A stretch of DNA of 35,891 bases from Eubacteriales Family XIII. Incertae Sedis bacterium (GCA_031290135.1 JAITOE010000146.1:1-35891), one strand, 5' to 3'; shown: positions 15,734 through 24,593, numbered from the stretch's first letter. Program-made: numbers and translations. Notes: generated by a model from the letters alone, not told the origin.

Positions 15734-18700
15734 TCAGCTGGCTTCCTGCAGGGCGCGGCGGATTAGCTGGGCGTCGCGGACGTCTATTGTTCCGTCGCCG
15801 TTCATGTCGTAGGCGGCATTGTAGGCGCCGCCGCGCAGGACGGCGTTTTTCACTGCGGTCACGTCCGTCTCGTCTGTCCTGCCGTCGCCGTTCACGTCCG
15901 TGCGGTCGGGTTCTTCCGCGCCCGTGCGGCTCTGCATGGTGAAGCTGTCCAACAGCATCCCGTCCCTGTCGTAGGTGCGCAGGGACAGGGTGTTCCCCCG
16001 GACGTCCACGATCTGGTAATTTTCAACGCCGAACAGGAGTTTGTCGGAATAGGTTCCGTCCGCCGAATAATAGAATTTCTTTCCGGAGTTGCCCATGACC
16101 CAGGTGATGCCGTTTTCGTGATCCATGACGCCGTTTGTCAGCGGGTGCGTCCTGGAGTACACGTGCTGATGCCCGACCAAGGCCAGATCCACGCCGCCCG
16201 CCTCGAAGAGGGGCAGCCAGTATTGCCGCACGGCCGCGGACACCTTGTCCGTCACATGGGGGTATGCCGGGTGGTGCAGGGATATGATCCGGAACTTCGC
16301 GTCTTTGGCCGCCGCGAGGTCCGCTTCTATCCAGGCGGTGATCCGGTCCATCCGGGCCTGGTCGATCACCGCGCCCGCGCTGTTCAGGATCTTTTGTTCG
16401 TCGGACAGGGTCCAGCTGTTCAGGACGGTGAAATGCGCGTCCCCGTAGTCGAAGCTGTAGAACTCTTCCTTGAATTCCTCCGGTCCGTTCTGCGCCAGGT
16501 TGAAGTTGTCTAAGAAGAGGGGCGCCTTGCCGCTCCCGTCCGGGGCGTTGCTTTCATGGTTGCCGATGACGGGCGCGAGGGGGATCTTGTCGAAGATGCT
16601 CTGGGCGTAGGCGATCAGCCATTCCCATTCGGACAGGCTCTGGCCGTTCTCCACGGCGTCCCCGCCCTGGATGCCGAAAGCGATCTCCGGGTTTTCTTCG
16701 TAGGCTTTTTCCAGGAGGCTGCCCCAGAGGGGGTATTCCGTCTCCGGCACAGCGGGGTTGATGTCGCCCACGTAGAGGAAGCTGAATCCGCCCATGATGT
16801 CCGGTTCTGTGGTGAAGCTGCTGGCTTCGCTCCAGGCGTCCCCGCCGCCCACGCGGTAGCGGTAGGACGTTCCGGGGCTAAGCCCCGTCACCTTCGCTTC
16901 GTAATGGATCCGGCCGCCGAGGGTCTTGGCCGCGGCCGCAACGGATGCCGCCCCCGCGAAGGAGGCATCGCCGCTGTAGGCGGTCTCCGGCAGGTACTGC
17001 ACCTGTTGTGTGCCGTCGGCTCCGCCCGCAGGCAGGGACCAGACGACGCCGATTTCTGTCTTGGGGTCTCCCGTCAGGCTGAGGACGATGCCGCGGGGCT
17101 TGTCCGTGTTGATCAAGTCCCTGTCCAGGCGGAAGGCAATGGCTTCCTGATCCGTCAGCCTAAACGTGAGCGTCTGGGGCAGCCAGCCCTCTGCGGCCGC
17201 CGTGGCGGTGTAGATTTCTCCAAGCATCAGCGCATAGGTGCCGTCCCCGGAGGGCGTCTGTGCCGTATCGAAGGCGTTGCGCAGGGTCAGCTGCGCTTCC
17301 GCCGGTTCTGCGGTGACGCGCAGGTCTTTCCGCTGCCAGTGCAGCGCGGGGTACGCCCCCTCGTTTTTGACAAAATATCCGTCCGTTGTGCCGTTTCCGG
17401 CGCTGTTCCAGTTTTTCAGCGCCGTCTGTCCCAAGGCTTCATTGCCGAAGAACCAGGACTGCCAGTGCGGTTCCACGCCAGCAAGGTCTTCCGTGCTGCC
17501 GGCAAGCTCCGCCGGGCTGCCCTGTTCGCCGAGGTAATATACGCTGTCAAAGGTCTGTGTGCCGGTTTTTTCGCCGAACAGCGGATTGCCGGAATAATCA
17601 AAGCTGCGCGTGACGGCAGTGCCGCTTAGCAGGGTGCCCGCCAGGCCGAAGCTTTGCGCCGCGCTCAGCGTCCCGGCGTTATAGCTGTCCGTCAGGGAAC
17701 CGCTCAGGCTTTCCACAAGGCCGGAGGCTTTTTCGCCGCTGAGCCGCCCGAAGTTCACGCTGCCGCGCACCGCGCCCGTCTGCGCGCCCACGAGGCCCGC
17801 CGTCCGCGCCGCCGCCACATCGCCGAAGTTGGCGCTGTCCGTGACCGCGGACGCGGCGCCCGCCAGACCGTATGCGGCGCCAAGGCTCTCCCCGCCGGCC
17901 AGCGTTCCGTAGTTAAAGGAGCGTTCTATGGTGGCGTCTCCCGCCGCCACAAGGCCCGCCGCCAGGCTGCGGCTCGTGATGTCCGCGTAGTTGGCGCTGT
18001 CCGTGATCTGCGTCCCGTGTGCCTCCCCGGCGATTCCACCGACGGAACCGTTTTCGAAGGCTGTTTCCACCTGCACCCGGTTCACGCAGTTTTCGATGCG
18101 CCCGCCGTCGGCATAACCGACGAACACGCCCGCGTAGGCCGCGCTTGTGGCCGCGAGGGATCCGCGCAGGGTCAGGTTCTTCAGGGTGGCATCCACCGTT
18201 TTTCCGAAGAAGCCGGCGTATACGAGCACCTGCCCCGCCTTCTTTGCGGGCAGCCCGCTGACGGCGTGGCCCTGCCCGTCGAAGCTCCCGCTGAACGCCG
18301 CGCCGGAAGCGTCGGCGCTGCCAACGGTCCCGATGCCGCTCCAGGGGTGGCCGTTCAGGTGGATATCCGCCGTCAGCTTCACGGTCTTGCCCGCGAAGCT
18401 GTTGCCGCCGTTCACCAGGCTTGCCAGCCCCGCCAGTTCGGCGCCGGTTGAAATTTCATAGGCTGACGCGCCCGCGTCATACCAGGCGGTATTCGCCGCC
18501 GTGCCGTCCCAGGCGTGTTCGGCGCCCGCAGGAACCTCTTCCGCTTCGCCCAGATCCTCCGAATGGTCGCTGTTGGCCACCATGACGCCTTCATCCGTAT
18601 AGCCCTCCCGGACCGCGCGGAAATTGAAGGATACGGTTTTGTTTCCGTCTTTCCGGATTTTCACCGCTTCGCCCGCGTAGAGCGCCGTCGGCATATAGGA

Positions 18701-19660
18701 GCTGGCTGAGGCGTCGTTGTACAGGATGTCCACGCCCGGCGTCTCTTCAAAATTGAAATACCAGTACCCGGCGTCGTAGGCGTCCGTCGCGTCCGCGTCC
18801 CCGTCGATCACCGCGTAGGAGGGCATCCCCACATGGCCCAAGGCCGGGAGCGCGGGCTTGTTTTTCATGTTGAACAGGATGTAGCAGATGCCGTAGCGGC
18901 TGTTGCTTGCAGTCTTCGCCTGATCTTCGAACTGCTGTGCGGTCAGCGGGAGCATCAGGCGTACAGTTCTTGCCGTATCCAACCTGCCGTCGTCGTCGAA
19001 GTAGCCCTCCATGTAGACAACTTCTTTGTTCGGAACGGTGAGGAAGTAACGCTCGGAAAAGGCCGTGACGGAAAGAACGACCGTTTCCGACCTTGCGCTG
19101 GCCCGCACCGCGTCTTTGTCCACGTAACTGCTGGTGTAATCATTCCAGTTTTGGTACATGGCGGGATAATTGTACCTCATCTCTCCATACAAATCCGTCC
19201 AGGCGTAGGTGTCCGCGGCATCATATCCGTCGTCGTCGATTTCCCAGAAAGACACCTGATCGTCATTTTCGAAGCGCAGGGGGGACGTAGAGACCGCGGG
19301 CAAGCCGGAATTCGCTTTCGCGTAGTCCAGAAACTGCTCCACGGAAAAGCCCTGCGCCTCCTGGTGTACCACCGTGGGGTACTGATCCAAGATGGAGTAA
19401 TTATGCACCCGTCCGATGCTGGCGAAATTTGCGTTTAAATAGTCCAGCATGTCTTCCACGGCCAGGCGGGTGACCAGGACGTCGTCCCCCTGCGCGTTCC
19501 GCGCGTAGATGAGGACGTTCTTTACGGAATCCCCTGCGGCCAGGCTGCCTTTCGCGCTGGCTTCCTGGGGCGCCCAGAGGAGCGACGGCGCGGCCAGCGC
19601 CAGAACCAAGAATGCCAAGAGGATGTGGCGGAGCGTTTTCTTTCCTTGTGTCATTGTCAT
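15734..19660 (-). CDS. Multidomain SUOX-like / GLUG / metallophosphatase / dockerin protein
   Basis: A 1308-residue exported protein. Signal peptide 1-36; SUOX-like head about 44-280; chitobiase-C-like strands about 298-372; GLUG-type beta-helix repeats about 395-720; a PEGA-like piece about 780-846; purple acid phosphatase N-terminal Fn3-like domain about 855-951; metallophosphatase 958-1235; dockerin 1252-1306 ('DVNGDGRTDETDV', 'DMNGDGTIDVRDA'). All five metal-binding blocks are present: 'YVGD' (Asp966), 'GGDAVEN' (Asp1001), 'GNHES' (Asn1034, His1035), 'SLHHP' (His1129/1130) and 'VGHQH' (His1164, His1166), so it is probably an active extracellular phosphoesterase. The block-two Tyr of classical purple enzymes is missing, as in many bacterial relatives. 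The ATG at 19660 has GGAGG. The dockerin suggests loading on the scaffoldin. The only recognisable hydrolase in the cluster. Confidence 0.9.
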   Translation of the reverse strand: MTMTQGKKTLRHILLAFLVLALAAPSLLWAPQEASAKGSLAAGDSVKNVLIYARNAQGDDVLVTRLAVEDMLDYLNANFASIGRVHNYSILDQYPTVVHQEAQGFSVEQFLDYAKANSGLPAVSTSPLRFENDDQVSFWEIDDDGYDAADTYAWTDLYGEMRYNYPAMYQNWNDYTSSYVDKDAVRASARSETVVLSVTAFSERYFLTVPNKEVVYMEGYFDDDGRLDTARTVRLMLPLTAQQFEDQAKTASNSRYGICYILFNMKNKPALPALGHVGMPSYAVIDGDADATDAYDAGYWYFNFEETPGVDILYNDASASSYMPTALYAGEAVKIRKDGNKTVSFNFRAVREGYTDEGVMVANSDHSEDLGEAEEVPAGAEHAWDGTAANTAWYDAGASAYEISTGAELAGLASLVNGGNSFAGKTVKLTADIHLNGHPWSGIGTVGSADASGAAFSGSFDGQGHAVSGLPAKKAGQVLVYAGFFGKTVDATLKNLTLRGSLAATSAAYAGVFVGYADGGRIENCVNRVQVETAFENGSVGGIAGEAHGTQITDSANYADITSRSLAAGLVAAGDATIERSFNYGTLAGGESLGAAYGLAGAASAVTDSANFGDVAAARTAGLVGAQTGAVRGSVNFGRLSGEKASGLVESLSGSLTDSYNAGTLSAAQSFGLAGTLLSGTAVTRSFDYSGNPLFGEKTGTQTFDSVYYLGEQGSPAELAGSTEDLAGVEPHWQSWFFGNEALGQTALKNWNSAGNGTTDGYFVKNEGAYPALHWQRKDLRVTAEPAEAQLTLRNAFDTAQTPSGDGTYALMLGEIYTATAAAEGWLPQTLTFRLTDQEAIAFRLDRDLINTDKPRGIVLSLTGDPKTEIGVVWSLPAGGADGTQQVQYLPETAYSGDASFAGAASVAAAAKTLGGRIHYEAKVTGLSPGTSYRYRVGGGDAWSEASSFTTEPDIMGGFSFLYVGDINPAVPETEYPLWGSLLEKAYEENPEIAFGIQGGDAVENGQSLSEWEWLIAYAQSIFDKIPLAPVIGNHESNAPDGSGKAPLFLDNFNLAQNGPEEFKEEFYSFDYGDAHFTVLNSWTLSDEQKILNSAGAVIDQARMDRITAWIEADLAAAKDAKFRIISLHHPAYPHVTDKVSAAVRQYWLPLFEAGGVDLALVGHQHVYSRTHPLTNGVMDHENGITWVMGNSGKKFYYSADGTYSDKLLFGVENYQIVDVRGNTLSLRTYDRDGMLLDSFTMQSRTGAEEPDRTDVNGDGRTDETDVTAVKNAVLRGGAYNAAYDMNGDGTIDVRDAQLIRRALQEAS

Positions 19661-19693
19661 AAACAGACCTCCAAAATATTGTGCGTACCGCGT

Positions 19694-21247
19694 TTACAAA
19701 GCTGCCGCGCGGGCGATCAGGATGATGTCTTTCATGGTAATCACGCCGTCGTCGTCCATGTCCGCCGCCGCTTTTTGCGCCTCCGTGAGGGTTCCCCCGG
19801 CTAAGATGCTCTGCGCCGCAAACAGCGCGTCCGCGACGGTGGCGTGGCCGGTTCCGAGCAGATCCCCGCTGCCGGGCGCGCCGGGCGTACCGGGTTCTTC
19901 GGGATCGGTGATGCCGGCCTGCCATGCCAGAATGGGATAGCCGTTGTTGACGCCGTTCTCGTCTTTCACGAAGCCGCTGCCGGTTCCGCTGAGTTCCGTG
20001 ATGAAGGCGTCGGCCTTCATCTCGCTTGCCGTCTTCTCATATATGACGTCCCGCGAGCTGGCGCTCCAGATGCCGTAGGGGGCGGAGCCTTCCAGCCAGT
20101 AGCAGTTCACGAAGCTGCCGCCGGCGTTGGTGCCCAGCGCCACTGCGAACGTGTCCCTGCCGGCGCTGACGGTGCCGACGTTGTAGCAGTTGGTCACGGA
20201 GATTTCGTTGCCTGCGGCGATGCCGCCCGTGATGAATGCGCCGCTGTTGGCGACGCTGCCCGCGTTGTAGCAGTTGTTGATCCTGCCGCCGTTCCAGGCC
20301 GCGCCCGCGATGCCGCCCGTGCCTTTGGCGTCCGTTCCGTGGATCTCCGCGAAGTTGGCGCAGTTTTCAATGATGCCGCCGACGGAGCCGTCCCCGTTGT
20401 TGTATGATGTCTTTCCGATCTTGCCCACGATGCCGCCCACGCTGCGCCGCGCGGAAATGTAGCCGTCCACGCTGAGGTTGCGCACGCTGGGGTTCACGGG
20501 GCGCATCTCTACGGGGTCGCTGTCATGTACGCCGAGGCGCCCGATGAGGCCCACGGACTGGGATTCTTTGTAGGGTTCCGGGTTGGAGCCGCTGGGGTTC
20601 ATGGAGGCGCGTTCGCAGTAGATGTTGTAGATCTTATGCCCCTGGCCGTCCAAGTTTCCGCAGAAAGAGGAACTCAGCAGGGTGCTGCTGTCATTCAGCT
20701 GCATGGAATACTGCCCGCCTATGGGCATGTAGTTCGGTCCCGCCCACACGCCGCCCGTTTCATATCCGCCCATGTCCAGATCCGCGTCGATGTAAATGGT
20801 TTTGCCGTTAAAGTCGTCTATGCCGTACCAGTAGCCGTCGCTGGCGCCGCCGACGAAGGTACCCGTCACATAGTCCGGGTTGCCCAGCAGCGGCGCGCCT
20901 TCATTATATATGCCGTTGACGATGGCCGCCACGCCCGCCAGCTGCGCCGGGGTCTGGATGTGGAAGCTCGTGGCCTCGGCGCTGTACCAGGTGACGTCCA
21001 CGGTTCCGTTCCATATGGCGTCGTTGTAGGTGTTCAGCGGAGAGATGGCGAACGGGGCTGCCGCCTCCGCCGGTTCCGTTTCTTCTATTATTATGGATTC
21101 AGTTATTATGCCTTCAGCCGCGTCGTCCGCGAAGGCGGGCGGAACCCAGGCGATGGTGGAAATCACCATGCAAAGTCCCAATAAAGCCAACATACCTGTG
21201 CGGACGCTTCTTTTCGCTGTCCATGTCATGTCTTTCCCATGTTTCAT
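19694..21247 (-). CDS. GLUG-repeat surface protein with degenerate dockerin
   Basis: A 517-residue exported protein: signal peptide about 1-40 (ends AFA), then a beta-helix about 75-445 built of GLUG-type repeats ('GGIVGK', 'GGIAGA', 'GGIAAG' each followed by 'CYN' or 'CAN' turns), and a dockerin-like end about 461-517. The second dockerin repeat is good ('DMDDDGVITMKDII'), but the first ('GTGHATVADALFAA') has lost the calcium-loop acids. Its opening 'IWNGTVDVTWYSAEATSFHI' region matches the middle of the 1308-residue protein ('WDGTAANTAWYDAGASAYEI'). It is the first gene of the minus-strand cluster, 33 bp upstream of that protein, and starts with AAGGAG before ATG 21247. GLUG proteins are often adhesins; the partner here is unknown. 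Confidence 0.86.
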   Translation of the reverse strand: MKHGKDMTWTAKRSVRTGMLALLGLCMVISTIAWVPPAFADDAAEGIITESIIIEETEPAEAAAPFAISPLNTYNDAIWNGTVDVTWYSAEATSFHIQTPAQLAGVAAIVNGIYNEGAPLLGNPDYVTGTFVGGASDGYWYGIDDFNGKTIYIDADLDMGGYETGGVWAGPNYMPIGGQYSMQLNDSSTLLSSSFCGNLDGQGHKIYNIYCERASMNPSGSNPEPYKESQSVGLIGRLGVHDSDPVEMRPVNPSVRNLSVDGYISARRSVGGIVGKIGKTSYNNGDGSVGGIIENCANFAEIHGTDAKGTGGIAGAAWNGGRINNCYNAGSVANSGAFITGGIAAGNEISVTNCYNVGTVSAGRDTFAVALGTNAGGSFVNCYWLEGSAPYGIWSASSRDVIYEKTASEMKADAFITELSGTGSGFVKDENGVNNGYPILAWQAGITDPEEPGTPGAPGSGDLLGTGHATVADALFAAQSILAGGTLTEAQKAAADMDDDGVITMKDIILIARAAAL

Positions 21248-21437
21248 AGTGGCGCAACTCCTTTTTTTCGTAAGCCGGTATCCCCTGCTCCCCGCAATGA
21301 CGATACTCCAAAATAACGTATGCTCCGCGAACCGTTTTTGTCACTTTTCTCGTTTTCGCCTCATCCCGCCCTCCTTTTTTGCATTTTGTTGCATTTGCAG
21401 TCTGTTTTGTCCGTTTTTCATGCATCTTTCAAATGTG

Positions 21438-21455
21438 AGTATAGCACAATGTCAA
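21438..21455 (-). promoter_or_regulatory. Candidate promoter/operator of the surface cluster
   Basis: On the minus strand, TGCTATACT forms an extended -10 (hexamer at 21438-21443). A TTGACA lies only six bases upstream (21450-21455), too close to serve as its -35. The -10 is embedded in an imperfect palindrome, AATGTGAGTATAGCACAAT, whose TGTG...CACA halves recall Crp/Fnr-type sites with one base less spacing. Start-site and regulator are guesses. Confidence 0.35.
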
Positions 21456-21642
21456 AAAAAATGTTGTCGGATATCCATCACTTTTGGGTTTTTTTGAAGG
21501 TTTTTTTTTAATTTCCATGATATGTAAAATTTAGGCGGTTTTTTCGCATATTATATCCCTTTTTTTGAATTATTTCCCTTTTAATGTTTAAATTCTATCA
21601 TATATTTTCACGTTTTACTCATTTTTCGCATTTCAGACCTCG

Positions 21643-21671
21643 TTGACTTATGGCATTTTTTTGTATATAAT
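21643..21671 (+). promoter_or_regulatory. Sigma-70-type promoter of the regulator/kinase pair
   Basis: TTGACT (21643-21648), a 17-bp spacer and TATAAT (21666-21671), 60 bp before the regulator's start codon. It is the best consensus match in the window. Confidence 0.8.
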
Positions 21672-21730
21672 GATGAAAGACTTCCAAAAACAGCAGGTAC
21701 ATGCAAACATAGGAGGAGGACGGCTGCGGC

Positions 21731-22561
21731 ATGAAAAAGAAGGGCTACGGTCTGGCATACGATGCCTTCAGCATGGCGGACGACGCCGTTGGCGCGACGG
21801 ATGACGGCAGCCACCGGAGCGGAGAAAACCGCGGCGCGACATATGATGAGAGTTACACCGCAGACGCCTTGGAGCAATGCTATTACGGACGGTCACATCT
21901 GATCAACGCGAAGCTGTTCAACGGCTTCACCGAGGATGAGTTGGACGTGCTTTTTTCCACTGTCAGAATCTCGCCGCAGCTTTTTCGCCGCAAGGAAGCG
22001 CTGATCCTCCAGGGGGAAAGGGCTCCTGGCATTGTCATCATAGAAAGCGGGACGGTATTCAGCGAAAAAACGCATTTTGACGGCTCCAGCCCCCGCCTGA
22101 TGCATGTGTACCATTCGCTGGACGTCATCCTCGCGGATGCTTATTTTTCTGACTTACGGACATCCCCGACGTCCATCGTCGGCGCCAACACCGGGCAGTT
22201 TGTATGGATATCCGGCCTTGAATCCATCTTGCAAAAGAACGGCGCCCCGCCGCGCCTGCTGCCCATACAGCACCAGTTCATGCAAAACGTCGCCTCCATC
22301 CTTGCCGATGAAACCATACGGGCCAATAACCGCACGGACGCGGTGGCGCACCACAAGGTACGCGACCAGGTCCTGACATACCTGAGCAACGTCACGGAGC
22401 GCAAGGGCAGCCTCACGGTGGACATCGGCATGGTGCAGAGCGAGCTGGCGCACTACTTGGGCGTCTCCCGCGCAACCCTCTCGGTGGAGCTGCACCGCAT
22501 GCGCGAGGACGGGCTGATTGACTACAAAGGCAAGGTTTATACGCTGCTTAGATGGAAATAG
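21731..22561 (+). CDS. Crp/Fnr family transcriptional regulator
   Basis: A 276-residue regulator. Residues 1-55 are an extension not typical of the family, polar and acidic; a cyclic-nucleotide-binding-like sensor domain spans about 60-150 ('FTEDELDVLFSTV', 'FRRKEALILQGE', 'GIVIIESGTV'); a dimer helix follows; and the HTH is at about 205-270, with recognition helix 'GVSRATLSVELHRMRE'. The cAMP-contact Arg-Ser pair of Crp is not evident, and there is no N-terminal Cys cluster as in Fnr, so the effector is unknown. The start has AGGAGGAGG ten bases upstream. It is transcribed away from the surface cluster and overlaps or abuts the kinase gene. Control of the divergent cluster is plausible from position only. 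Confidence 0.88.
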   Translation: MKKKGYGLAYDAFSMADDAVGATDDGSHRSGENRGATYDESYTADALEQCYYGRSHLINAKLFNGFTEDELDVLFSTVRISPQLFRRKEALILQGERAPGIVIIESGTVFSEKTHFDGSSPRLMHVYHSLDVILADAYFSDLRTSPTSIVGANTGQFVWISGLESILQKNGAPPRLLPIQHQFMQNVASILADETIRANNRTDAVAHHKVRDQVLTYLSNVTERKGSLTVDIGMVQSELAHYLGVSRATLSVELHRMREDGLIDYKGKVYTLLRWK

Positions 22562-22605
22562 GGAAATCAGGGAAGCCGCCGGGTTCGGCGGGTAGGGGGA
22601 AGAGG

Positions 22606-24432
22606 ATGTTTGCCAAGGTTCCCGCGGAATACCGCGAACAATTTCATACGCAGATTTTAGAAGACAACGTCCGGCGGATGCATGTTTTTTCGATTTACAT
22701 CATCGTCCTTCAGGTTGTCCTGAACATCATCAACATCGTCAAACCCAGCGACACGCAGTCCAGCGACATCATGGTCTATGTCTCGCTGTCCCTGTTCACC
22801 CTTTTGGTCGGCATCGTTTTCGCCATCTTGTTCGGACTGGCAAAAAAAGGAAAATTTAAAAGCCTCGCGCTCAAACGCGGCATGGTGCTGACGCTCCTTT
22901 ACCTGTACACCGTCATCCAAATGACTTTCTGCACCCTGAACATCATCTCCACCGGGGGAATCAACAGCTATATCATCGGCATCCTGATCATCGGGCTTGC
23001 GCCCATCATCCGCCCCTTGCAGAGCATCCTCAGCATCGCGGCCTGCTTTGCCTATGTCCTGCTTGCGATATACACGCGGCGCGACGTCTCGCAGACCTGG
23101 GACTCCATCATCCTGACGGACACCTGGACCAACCTGATCATCATCACCGCGCTGACCGCCTGCATCTCCGTCTTCATCTATGCCATGTACGTCGCGAATT
23201 TCCTCAAAAGCATGGAGCTGCAGAAATGGGGCGAACATCTGGAAGCCACGGTGCGCGAACGCACAAAGGCGCTGGAAGAAAAAACCGAAGCCGCGCAGGT
23301 GGCCTCCCGCGCGAAAAGCGAATTTTTGGCGCGCATGAGCCATGAAATCCGCACGCCGCTGAACGCCATCATCGGCATGGCGCAGATTGTGCGGAAGGCC
23401 GCGGTTTCCGACAAGGCCCGTCTTTCCGTCGATGAAATCACCATCGCCTCCAAGCATCTGTTGGACATCCTCAACGACGTCTTGGACATGTCCAACATCG
23501 AATCCGGGAAACTGGAGCTCGCCCGCGAACCTTTCGCGCTGCGCGCCGCCATGGAAGAGGTCGTCCACATCATCTCGCCGCGCTGCCAGGAGAAACAGAT
23601 TTCTTTCACCCAGAATGCCTCCGAAGCGCCGAACCTGCGCGTAATCGGCGACAAGCTGCGCTTACGGCAGGTTTTGATCAACATTTTGGACAATTCGGTC
23701 AAATATACGCCGGCCCGCGGAGCGATCAGCCTGCGGATCACGGCGGCGGAGGAAGGGGGAAACCGAACCAGGGTTTCGTTTGCCGTGACGGACGACGGCA
23801 TCGGCATGAACGAAGAACAGATTTCGAAGCTGTTTACGGCTTTTGAACATATCGACCGCAGCAGCGCCGCCCGTTTGGGCGGGATAGGACTGGGGCTTGC
23901 CATCAGCCAGAACCTTGTGAACCGGATGGGCGGGCAGATTGCGGTGCAAAGCGAGCCGGGGAAAGGCTCCTCCTTTGTTTTTTCCGTCGTGCTGGAGCAT
24001 ATGGCGGAAACGGACGCCGGGTGGGACACGGGCGGCGCCGCGCCGGATTTGAGCGGCAAGCGCATTTTAATTGTCGAGGACATTGAGATAAACCGTATGA
24101 TCCTGATCGAGCTGCTGGAAGACACCCACGCGGAGATGGAGGAGGCGGAAGACGGGCTGCTGGCGCTTGAAAAGTTCGCGGCCTCGCCCGAAGGGTATTA
24201 TGATTTCATTTTCATGGACATCCAGATGCCGAACATGGACGGCTACGACTGCACGCGGGCCATACGCGCCCTGCCCCGCGCCGACGCGGCGACGGTTCCC
24301 ATCATCGCCATGTCCGCGAACGCGTACCAGGAGGACATCGACAAATCCATCCTGTCAGGCATGGGCGGCCACCTGGCCAAGCCCGTAGACTTGGACATGG
24401 TGTTCCGCATGCTTTTTGAGAAGATACGGTAG
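22606..24432 (+). CDS. Hybrid sensor histidine kinase with receiver domain
   Basis: A 608-residue membrane kinase: six hydrophobic segments within about 26-198 forming an integral-membrane sensor without a large external loop, a short coiled coil, a HisKA domain with 'SHEIRTPLN' (His246), an ATPase domain with N-box 'NILDNSVKY', 'DDGIGM' and 'GGIGLGLAI', and a C-terminal receiver with 'VED', phosphoacceptor Asp538 in 'FMDIQMPNMDG', and Lys592 in 'LAKP'. Phosphate should pass from His246 to Asp538; no histidine phosphotransfer partner or separate response regulator is encoded nearby. I chose the ATG at 22606 because GGGGGAAGAGG precedes it; an in-frame ATG at 22552 overlaps the regulator's stop by ten bases but has no ribosome site. 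Probably co-transcribed with the regulator. Confidence 0.88.
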   Translation: MFAKVPAEYREQFHTQILEDNVRRMHVFSIYIIVLQVVLNIINIVKPSDTQSSDIMVYVSLSLFTLLVGIVFAILFGLAKKGKFKSLALKRGMVLTLLYLYTVIQMTFCTLNIISTGGINSYIIGILIIGLAPIIRPLQSILSIAACFAYVLLAIYTRRDVSQTWDSIILTDTWTNLIIITALTACISVFIYAMYVANFLKSMELQKWGEHLEATVRERTKALEEKTEAAQVASRAKSEFLARMSHEIRTPLNAIIGMAQIVRKAAVSDKARLSVDEITIASKHLLDILNDVLDMSNIESGKLELAREPFALRAAMEEVVHIISPRCQEKQISFTQNASEAPNLRVIGDKLRLRQVLINILDNSVKYTPARGAISLRITAAEEGGNRTRVSFAVTDDGIGMNEEQISKLFTAFEHIDRSSAARLGGIGLGLAISQNLVNRMGGQIAVQSEPGKGSSFVFSVVLEHMAETDAGWDTGGAAPDLSGKRILIVEDIEINRMILIELLEDTHAEMEEAEDGLLALEKFAASPEGYYDFIFMDIQMPNMDGYDCTRAIRALPRADAATVPIIAMSANAYQEDIDKSILSGMGGHLAKPVDLDMVFRMLFEKIR

Positions 24433-24466
24433 GGGGGCAAGGGACAACGGGTTCCGTCACCAAACT

Positions 24467-24593
24467 GAACGAATCTACCCAGCTGCGGGGCGGGCGTCAT
24501 ATCCTCCGTCATTGCGAGGGTCGCGAAGCAATCCAGTGCGCAGTATGGATTGCTTCGTCGCTTCGCTCCTCGCAACGACAAAGGACGTAGCGG
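24467..24593. repeat. 127-bp composite repeat, copy A
   Basis: An inverted, nearly identical partner lies at 31244-31370. It contains two opposed arms of the dispersed repeat plus a CCAGCTGCGGGGCGGGCG module at one end. It fills most of the gap between the kinase and enolase genes, which converge here. I see no clear terminator besides the repeat's own hairpins. Confidence 0.93.

Larger units (their letters stand above)
21248..21730. promoter_or_regulatory. AT-rich divergent intergenic region
   Basis: This 483-bp gap separates the surface-protein cluster from the regulator/kinase pair. A fragment of the dispersed repeat (CCCCGCAATGACGATA, about 21290) sits at its left end. The middle (about 21340-21670) is much richer in A/T than the rest of the window, with several T-runs. 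It holds a strong plus-strand promoter and a candidate minus-strand one, listed separately. I see no gene in it. Confidence 0.8.

Noticed and set aside
16556-17629. Plus-strand open frame opposite the metallophosphatase/GLUG gene
   Set aside because: Antisense shadow; the minus frame has all catalytic motifs.
1685-21247. A true cellulosome for plant cell-wall breakdown
   Set aside because: No glycoside hydrolase, polysaccharide lyase or cellulose-binding module is seen on any dockerin or cohesin protein here.
22657-23568. Minus-strand open frame opposite the histidine kinase
   Set aside because: Asp/Gly/His-rich antisense product, no start signal; the kinase frame is intact.
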